Part shown: one piece after another, positions 6,671 through 10,985 of the stretch
Layout of the letters: every line of letters starts with the position of its first letter
How positions within the stretch are numbered: position 1 is the first letter of the stretch
DNA from: DATESZ01 sp035283845
GTDB lineage: Bacteria; Desulfobacterota; Syntrophia; Syntrophales; JACQWR01
Assembly: GCA_035283845.1 (NCBI GenBank)
Contig: DATESZ010000194.1
Span: 1-10,985, forward strand
Reading direction: 5' to 3'
DNA length: 10,985 bases
Program-made: the position numbers and the translations under genes
Notes under the pieces: model-generated
What the model saw: the letters and a program-made list of their open reading frames with translations, nothing else
What the model was told of the DNA's origin: nothing
The model's database searches: none

Positions 6671-7913
6671 CGACTTCTTCCCTTTGAACCTTTATCGCAA
6701 CTATGCGGTTGCCGGAGATTTTTTCAACCTGAAAAGCATGATTGCCGAAAACAACCCCGTCGCCACTGACCGGCAGTTTACCGAAAAGATGAAAAACAAA
6801 TCCGCCTATCGTCTTAAAATTAACAAGGGGAATATCCATTCCCGCAATCTCATTGAATTCCTTAAGAGACAACCTCCCTGAAACTATCATTGTCCTATCG
6901 TCAATCCTCTGCCACAGGTGTTCTATTATGCCATATTCATCGTAAACATCAATGAACAGGTGCTCCAGAATATCTTCTATGGTAACCATGCCGGATACAG
7001 ACCCAAACTCGTCAACGACAATGGCAGTTTTCAGTCTTCTCAACTGTAACTCCCGGAGCAGCACACCGGCGCTTTTCTCCATGGGCACAAAATAAGGCTT
7101 TTTTATGAGTTTAGTTATGGGCGCAGGCAATTCACCCGCCACTTTTCCGCTTAATAGATCCTGCGCAAAAAGTATCCCCAGTATGTCGTCCTTGTCGGCG
7201 CCGTAGATAGGTATGCGGGAATGCCTGAGCTTGATGATTTCCTGTTCCATATCTTCAAGACCAAGCGAACCGGGCAGGCAAAACATATCCACCCTGGGGA
7301 TCATGATTTCCGAAACCGGCTTGTCGCTCAGTTCGAAAACGCGATGGATAAGATCTCTTTGTGATTCTTCCAACGCCCCTTCCTGATGGCCTGCGTCTAT
7401 CAGCACCTTGAATTCCGCTTCCGTTATGCCATCTTTTCTTGAACTATCACTTTCAGGTAGCAGGACACTGAGCCATCCGGTAATTTTTTCCAACATGACC
7501 ACAACGGGGCGCGCCACCACATAAGAAAGCATCATAAAAGGCGAAAAAAGAGAGGCAAGACGGGCAGAACTGGCAACCCCAAGGGTCTTCGGAATGGCCT
7601 CCCCAAAGATAAGAATAGCCACTGTCGTTGCGGCAATAGCCATCCAATGCCCCTTCGCGCCGAAAACTCCTATAAAAAGAGCGGTAACCATGACGGAAAT
7701 CAAAGCATTAGCCGCCTCGTTACCGACAATAATGGTGAAAAGCAGCCTTCTCGGATATTGCATCAGGTAGCGGACATAGCCTGAAAACAGCGGGTGCTCC
7801 TCTTCTATTCTGTGGAGATGCAGGGGGGTGAGGGAAAAAAAAGCCGTTTCACAACAGGAAAAAAAACCGGAAAGCAAAAATAACAAAAGCAGCTTAAAAA
7901 CCGGATAATCCAA
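6663..7913 (-). CDS. CNNM/CorC (HlyC) family membrane protein, canonical copy
   Basis: The 416-residue protein has a CNNM (DUF21) membrane domain (about 1-150), a CBS pair (about 203-325) and a CorC/HlyC C-terminal domain (about 335-412). The N terminus shows the family's Ser-Gly-x-Phe-Ser-x-x-Glu-Thr-Ala pattern (15-24), and FGEAIPK is intact at 103-109. The CBS domains contain IPRVDM (205-210), RIPIYG (233-238) and VDEFGSVSGMVTIEDILE (300-317). Related proteins (CorC, YqhB/MpfA, CNNM) export or transport Mg2+, with nucleotides sensed by the CBS pair. The start is TTG 7911-7913 with GGAG (7921-7924, minus strand) seven bases upstream. It is the first gene of the minus-strand operon. The promoter just upstream is listed separately. 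Confidence 0.9.
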   Translation of the reverse strand: MDYPVFKLLLLFLLSGFFSCCETAFFSLTPLHLHRIEEEHPLFSGYVRYLMQYPRRLLFTIIVGNEAANALISVMVTALFIGVFGAKGHWMAIAATTVAILIFGEAIPKTLGVASSARLASLFSPFMMLSYVVARPVVVMLEKITGWLSVLLPESDSSRKDGITEAEFKVLIDAGHQEGALEESQRDLIHRVFELSDKPVSEIMIPRVDMFCLPGSLGLEDMEQEIIKLRHSRIPIYGADKDDILGILFAQDLLSGKVAGELPAPITKLIKKPYFVPMEKSAGVLLRELQLRRLKTAIVVDEFGSVSGMVTIEDILEHLFIDVYDEYGIIEHLWQRIDDRTMIVSGRLSLKEFNEIAGMDIPLVNFKTIGGFVFHLFGKLPVSGDGVVFGNHAFQVEKISGNRIVAIKVQREEVDG

Positions 7914-7959
7914 TTTCAGTCTCCAAATTATTGATAAGGCATTGCTTTTTCATGGTGGG

Positions 7960-7988
7960 AGTATATGGAAAATGATCTTGTGTGTCAA
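7960..7988 (-). promoter_or_regulatory. Near-consensus sigma70 promoter for the CNNM-CNNM-glmU-like-dusB operon
   Basis: Reading the minus strand, a perfect -35 box TTGACA (7983-7988) is followed after exactly 17 bases by TATACT (7960-7965), one change from TATAAT. A start of transcription near 7952-7954 would leave a leader of about 40 bases containing the GGAG ribosome site of the first gene. The boxes and spacing are read directly. The -35 box lies at the edge of the adjoining IS91-type relic and overlaps an ATTGAATTTTG repeat. Confidence 0.75.
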
Positions 7989-8014
7989 TTGAATTTTGAC
8001 AACATTGAATTTTG
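7988..8014. repeat. Direct repeat ATTGAATTTTG x2 at the edge of a transposase relic
   Basis: Two exact copies of ATTGAATTTTG occur at 7988-7998 and 8004-8014 (period 16). They lie where recognisable IS91-type transposase sequence stops and next to the -35 box of the operon promoter. They could be a local duplication formed on insertion or deletion, or an operator-like pair; neither is proven. Confidence 0.5.
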
Positions 8015-8433
8015 GCCACAAAATATAGGGAACGGCGTCATCGTTTCCTTCCATCTGCCGTTTACCCCGTGAAACGTTGCTATAGTGTCCGTAGTAACGC
8101 ACCATCTGCGCGCCCCGGTTGGGGATGTGGGAGCACGGGTTGGCCAGTCATTCCATGGCGGGGAAGCTCTTGCCTGTCCTGCCGTCTTTGGATGTATAGA
8201 CGACCTTCCCCTCCTGATCCATGTACTGCATCTTTTCCTGGGAGAATGACGCCCGGATGATGTAGCGCGAGGTACTCCATAGCCGTTTCCTCGTCGGGCG
8301 AGATGCGGTTGCCGCAGAAGACGTGGAATCCGGAATGCCGCCATGTTGAGAGCATGGCGATCATCTCCTTCGTGATCTTTCCCTTGGCGAGGAGCATCTT
8401 GAATACCTTGTGTTGGAAGATACGATATGTCAA
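8012..8433 (-). pseudogene. IS91-type (Y2) transposase fragment, broken
   Basis: The minus strand encodes an internal part of an IS91/IS801-type 'putative transposase' (Y2_Tnp family). The first frame, from 8433, reads FKMLLAKGKIT, LSTWRHSGFHVFCGNRIS and SPDEETAMEYL. At about 8264-8270, in a GCGCG run, the frame shifts, probably by loss of two bases. The continuation reads RYIIRASFSQEKMQYMDQEG, then SFPAMEW with TGA (8148-8150) in place of Trp, then HIPNRGAQMVRYYGHYSN. The piece lacks the zinc-finger and catalytic N-terminal region (cut at about 8430) and the C terminus (cut at about 8012). It is therefore an inactive remnant with at least four lesions. The family call rests on the highly typical WRHSGF...YIIR...VRYYGxYSN series. 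Confidence 0.8.
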
Positions 8434-8550
8434 CTACTATCAACTAATTCTGTGGCACCACATTTTTGAGATTTTTCGGATTTCTCAAAGAGCGATCTAA
8501 ACATTACAAGAGGTTACAATGACGAACCCCCACGCTGCTGTAAAAGAAAA

Positions 8551-8750
8551 GTCAAACCCTATGCCGTTGATCTGAAGGTTGCTCATCCTGAGATGCTGAA
8601 GGCCATAACCGCCGCCAAGAAGAAAAATGACCGGGCTGATGCCGAGAAGATAGCCGATCTGTTACGGGTTAATCTTCTTCCGGAATGCCACATGCTTTCG
8701 GAAGAGATTCGGGAACTGTGGCGGATATTGCGGTATCGCAACCACATGTC
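8551..8750 (+). pseudogene. IS110-type transposase fragment
   Basis: In the frame starting at 8551 the sequence reads KPYAVDLKVAHPEML, then KKKNDRADAEKIADLLR, LPECHM and IRELWRILRYRN. This matches the DEDD catalytic domain of IS110-family transposases, where KNDRADAxxIA carries a catalytic Asp pair region. Only about 66 residues remain of the usual 350-400. There is no start region and no C-terminal transposase_20 domain. Homology stops after RYRN at about 8748; the frame reaches TGA at 8779-8781 through unrelated sequence. It is an inactive remnant on the strand opposite to the neighbouring IS91-type piece. Confidence 0.75.
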
Positions 8751-8753
8751 CCC

Positions 8754-8769
8754 GGAATTCCGGAATTCC
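8754..8769. repeat. Tandem palindromic octamer GGAATTCC x2
   Basis: GGAATTCC occurs twice in direct tandem (8754-8761 and 8762-8769), making a 16-base perfect palindrome. It begins a few bases after the IS110-type homology ends, so it may be a duplication or junction scar. The significance is unclear. Confidence 0.5.
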
Positions 8770-8887
8770 ATGTCCTCGTGATTATGGCAAATGACCTGAT
8801 AGCGCCACTTCGGAAACGGAACTTGTCAATGGCATGCCCAACCTGGACGCCAGTCAGCAGGACGACAATCAAGGTTGCTGCTTAAAA
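8770..8887. other. Unidentified segment between transposase relics
   Basis: About 118 bases between the IS110-type piece and the next transposase fragment. Several frames are open for short stretches, but none shows a recognisable domain, ribosome site or RNA structure. It is probably non-functional debris. Confidence 0.4.
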
Positions 8888-9058
8888 ATATATCTTTTCA
8901 TACCACTAACTCTTCATAAAGCCGCGGATAATTTTCCACTTCGTAGCGCGACCCTTCTCCTGGTTGACTTTGACTTTGCTTACGCAAAAGTTAAAGACTG
9001 CTATGGCAACAGCGGTAATATTTCAATCCCCCCGCCGGTCATACTGAAGCTGATGCTC
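8888..9058 (+). pseudogene. N-terminal fragment of an IS5/IS1182-like (DUF772) transposase
   Basis: The plus frame reads PLTLHKAADNFPL, LLLVDFDFAYAKVKDCYGN and PPPVILKLML. This resembles the N-terminal DUF772-type domain of IS5/IS1182-group transposases, in which an aromatic/acidic stretch is followed by PPxxLLKLMLL and an RSERxL motif. Homology stops after KLML at about 9058, and sequence with short AGCAATT repeats and a palindrome follows. No catalytic DDE residues remain. The open frame continues to 9355 only by chance, across two other elements. The family call is moderately sure; exact IS group unknown. Confidence 0.6.
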
Positions 9059-9059
9059 C

Positions 9060-9080
9060 AGCAATTAGCAATTGAGCAAT
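9060..9080. repeat. Short AGCAATT tandem repeat
   Basis: AGCAATT is repeated at 9060-9066 and 9067-9073, and after one extra base AGCAAT recurs at 9075-9080. It fills the junction between the DUF772-type relic and the palindrome beginning at 9078. Confidence 0.5.
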
Positions 9081-9138
9081 CGGGGACAGCCACTGATTGT
9101 TTTGGCGCAATGATTCTATTTAGTGGCTGTCCCCAATT
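9078..9138. repeat. REP-like palindrome (GGGGACAGCCACT)
   Basis: Inverted arms at 9078-9094 and 9122-9138 are 17 bases long with one mismatch; the inner 13 bases (GGGGACAGCCACT, 9082-9094, with AGTGGCTGTCCCC, 9122-9134) match perfectly. They enclose a 27-base loop. A motif of this kind, flanked by AATT, resembles repetitive extragenic palindromes associated with RAYT (Y1, IS200-like) transposases in deltaproteobacterial genomes. No RAYT gene is in the window. It sits inside the mobile-element debris and truncates the adjoining ISNCY-type relic. Confidence 0.75.
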
Positions 9139-9253
9139 TTCCAAGCATCAAGGAACCTGCCTTCTGCGTTATGTGCCCGTCTATGGCTGTCTGAACTATC
9201 TTCAGTCGTCTTATCTCTCCTACGCTCATTACGATTATATCCCCTTCGACCAT
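9116..9253 (-). pseudogene. N-terminal fragment of an ISNCY-type transposase
   Basis: On the minus strand, ATG 9251-9253 is preceded by an excellent ribosome site AGGGAGGT (9258-9265). It opens a frame of 45 codons ending at TAG 9116-9118. The first ~32 residues (GDIIVMSVGEIRRLK, then IVQTAIDGHITQKAG) resemble the N-terminal helix-turn-helix region of ISNCY (IS1202-group) transposases. Similarity is lost at about 9155, and the last codons come from the REP-like palindrome. The element is thus cut off after its start, and the palindrome supplies the stop codon. The upstream sequence (9266-9350, minus strand) includes TATAAT and may be the old element end and promoter. The family call is based on memory of this motif and is moderately sure. 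Confidence 0.6.
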
Positions 9254-9437
9254 AATTACCTCCCTTCAATAGAGAAATATTATAGCCTCTCATTAGCCCA
9301 TCTTCCGCAGTTTGCTGTTAAATTCGAGATAATCTGGGAGGATTTTTTCTCATAGTTCAATGATTACAACCTGTGCTCTTTGAAAATCGGATGTAGTGAA
9401 GACCATCCCCTTGCAAGGTGCTGCGGAAGAGTTGATA

Positions 9438-10847
9438 ATGCGCGCCATGTATCTCCGTCGCGCGACAAAAAAGAAAGATGGCATTGACTACGATAGCTGG
9501 CTTTTGGTTGAGTCAGTCCGTACCGTCCGTGGGCCCCGTCAGCGGGTTGTTGCCACCATCGGCAAACTCCCCGGCCTTGATCGAGAAGAGCGCGTTGGCT
9601 GGGAGGAGATAAGTCGAATTCTTAGTGGGAAGCCTCGTCCTGCGCCTGATCTATTTGTGCAGCCGGAGGAACCCCCTTCATGGGCCACGGTCAATATAAA
9701 TGGAGTAAGCGTCGAGCGGCTCAGAAGCTTCGGCGATGTCTATCTGGGATTGCTCTTATGGAACAAACTTGGTCTTGCCGATTTCTGCCGGGAACATATT
9801 CCTTCAAGCCGTGAAGAGGTTCCTTGGTAGATAATGGCGGCTATTTTGGTTTTGGCGCGCTTTTGCGCACCATCATCGGAATTGCAGATTGCCGAGTTCT
9901 GGTATGGCAAGACTGCCCTGGACGATATGTTGGGGGTTGCCGATGACAAGATCAACGACGACCGGCTCTATCGTGCTCTGGATGCACTGCTTCCCCACAA
10001 GGACGCGCTGTGCCTTCATCTGCAGAAGCGCTACGGTGAACTATTCAGCAGCACCTTTGATTTTTTGTTTTATGACATAACCTCCACCTACTTCGAGGGA
10101 ACGGCTAAAGGCAATGCCCAGGCCAAGAGGGGTTACAGCCGTGACAGCCGTCCTGATTGTCCCCAGGTCTGCATCGGCCTGGTGGCTACTCGGGAGGGGT
10201 TTCCCATTGCCTATGAGATCTTTGACGGCAACCGGTCCGATGTAACAACGACCAAGGAGATGGTTCAGATAATGGAGGCCAAATACGGCAAAGCCAATCG
10301 GATCTGGGTTATGGATCGCGGCATGGTGAGTGAAGATAACCTTGAGTTCATGCGCAAAGCCAGCGCACGCTATCTGGTCGGCACCCCCAAAGCCATGCTG
10401 AAGAAATTCGAGCAGCAGCTCCTCGAACAGAACTGGGAAAAAGTACAGCCTGGCGTTGATGTCAAGCTCTGCCACTCACCGGAGGGCACGGATGAAACCT
10501 TTGTTCTGTGCCGGTCTCAAGGCCGAAAGGAGAAAGAGAACGCCATTCTGAACCGCTTTGTTACCAGACTGGAAACCAAGCTAAACAACCTGGCATTCCA
10601 AGCCGAAACCGGCAAGGCCCGAGACAAGCAGAAAGTCGAACGGAGAATAGGGCGTCTGCTGGAACAAAATAGCCGCGCTGCTTCGTTGTTCACTGTTACT
10701 GTTACGGAGACCGGTGCAGGAAAAGACTCACGGCTTTCCATTCATGTTAAGAAGAACGAAGAACGGCAACAATGGGCACTGGAGACCGGCGGCAGCTACA
10801 TACTACGCACCAACTGGACCGAAAGTGACCCGAAAACCCTATGGAAC
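9438..10847 (+). pseudogene. IS1634-type (IS4 superfamily) transposase, nonsense-interrupted and 3'-truncated
   Basis: The likely start is ATG 9438 or 9447; MYLRRATKKKDG is the typical beginning, and a GTG at 9396 is also in frame. The N-terminal ~130 residues (SVRTVRGPRQRVVATIGKL, then RILSGK) end at an in-frame TAG, 9828-9830. The same frame continues at once, with no shift, through NDDRLYRALD, FYDITSTYFEG (first catalytic Asp), RGYSRDSRPD, FDGNRSD and WVMDRGM (second catalytic Asp) to GSYILRTNW. Homology stops after TLWN at 10847, just before the segment that would carry the catalytic Glu. So there are two lesions: a nonsense codon, and loss of the last ~100 residues and the right end. Apart from these the reading is clean, so inactivation looks recent. 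UAG readthrough could rejoin the two parts but would not restore the missing C terminus. Confidence 0.88.
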
Positions 10848-10985
10848 GGATCTTCCATTTTAGTTTTGTGATATTTTCGGTGTAAGTCGTTGATGTCGTT
10901 TTCTTTTACGTCCATCGGTAAGTTTTTTCCTGGTGGCTACATGTATCTGTCTCAAGGGAAGGACATCCGGGAGGCGGACACCGGC
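10848..10985. other. Foreign sequence that truncates the IS1634-type element, possibly the end of another IS
   Basis: From GGATCTTCC at 10848 the sequence is unrelated to the transposase frame and more AT-rich (to about 10940). A plus frame opens at ATG 10941 (MYLSQGKDIREADTG) and runs off the window end, but I do not recognise it and see no strong ribosome site. A start of GGATCTTCC recalls GG-TCTTC-type terminal repeats of ISL3-family elements. This is weak inference, because the other end lies outside the window. Confidence 0.35.

Noticed and set aside
8012..8260. Plus-strand 82-codon open frame
   Set aside because: Antisense shadow of the IS91-type fragment, which has clear family motifs on the minus strand.
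8465..8489. Seven-base inverted repeat TTTGAGA/TCTCAAA as a terminator or IS end
   Set aside because: Short and AT-rich with an 11-base loop and no linked gene; expected by chance in such sequence.
8519..8575. Small open frame of 18 codons with a GAGG upstream
   Set aside because: Too short, no recognisable product, and it overlaps the IS110-type fragment in another frame.
7988..9140. CRISPR array or tRNA/attachment site among the repeats
   Set aside because: Repeats are too few, unequal and too short for a CRISPR array, and no tRNA-like cloverleaf or integrase gene is visible.
8834..9355. A 173-codon plus-strand open frame that could be called a hypothetical protein
   Set aside because: Its parts come from unidentified debris, a DUF772-type transposase fragment, a REP-like palindrome and the antisense of an ISNCY-type gene start. 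It is a chance chimera, not a gene.
9834..10871. A separate 345-residue gene starting at ATG 9834
   Set aside because: It is in the same frame as the preceding 9438-9830 segment, directly after one TAG, and lacks its own ribosome site. It is the continuation of a single IS1634-type transposase.

Overview
The window looks like chromosome of an anaerobic, energy-limited bacterium, most plausibly a Desulfobacterota / Syntrophobacterales-type (Syntrophus-like) deltaproteobacterium. This is inferred from a soluble heterodisulfide-reductase/Flx electron-transfer cluster beside ordinary bacterial housekeeping genes, and from the style of the transposon relics. No database comparison was possible, so the taxon is an inference.

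Layout. (1) Positions 1-3542, plus strand: the 3' end of an unidentified gene, then hdrC-like and hdrB-like genes (4-base stop/start overlap), a 171-base spacer holding a GC-rich hairpin, and two more redox genes. These are a protein with two ferredoxin-type 4Fe-4S sites (FlxB/sulfhydrogenase-beta-like) and an FAD/NAD(P)-binding reductase with a C-terminal [2Fe-2S] site (FlxA/sulfhydrogenase-gamma-like). Together they can carry electrons between NAD(H), a chain of iron-sulfur clusters and the non-cubane 4Fe-4S disulfide-reducing sites of HdrB. The HdrA flavin subunit that would perform bifurcation is not in the window and probably lies upstream. (2) Positions 3625-7913, minus strand: a tight four-gene operon read from 7913 down to 3625. 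It holds two CNNM/CorC-type membrane proteins, a nucleotidyltransferase matching only the uridyltransferase half of GlmU, and a DusB-type tRNA-dihydrouridine synthase. Junctions are an 8-base overlap, a 6-base gap and a 14-base overlap. A near-consensus sigma70 promoter (TTGACA, 17 bases, TATACT) lies just upstream of the first gene.

(3) Positions about 8000-10985: a graveyard of mobile elements without an intact gene. In order: an IS91-type (Y2) transposase piece on the minus strand with a frameshift and a stop; an IS110-type piece (plus); an IS5/IS1182-like N-terminal piece (plus); a REP-like 17-base palindrome of the GGGGACAGCCACT kind; the first ~32 codons of an ISNCY-type transposase (minus); and a long IS1634-type (IS4 superfamily) transposase (plus) with an in-frame TAG that breaks off abruptly at about 10847, where unrelated sequence begins, possibly the end of yet another IS.

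Most notable points: the Hdr-Flx module itself; the promoter whose -35 box sits at the edge of the IS91-type relic; the second CNNM protein, which has lost the Gly-Glu-x-x-Pro-Lys motif its neighbour keeps; the GlmU-like protein without an acetyltransferase domain; and the layered relics.
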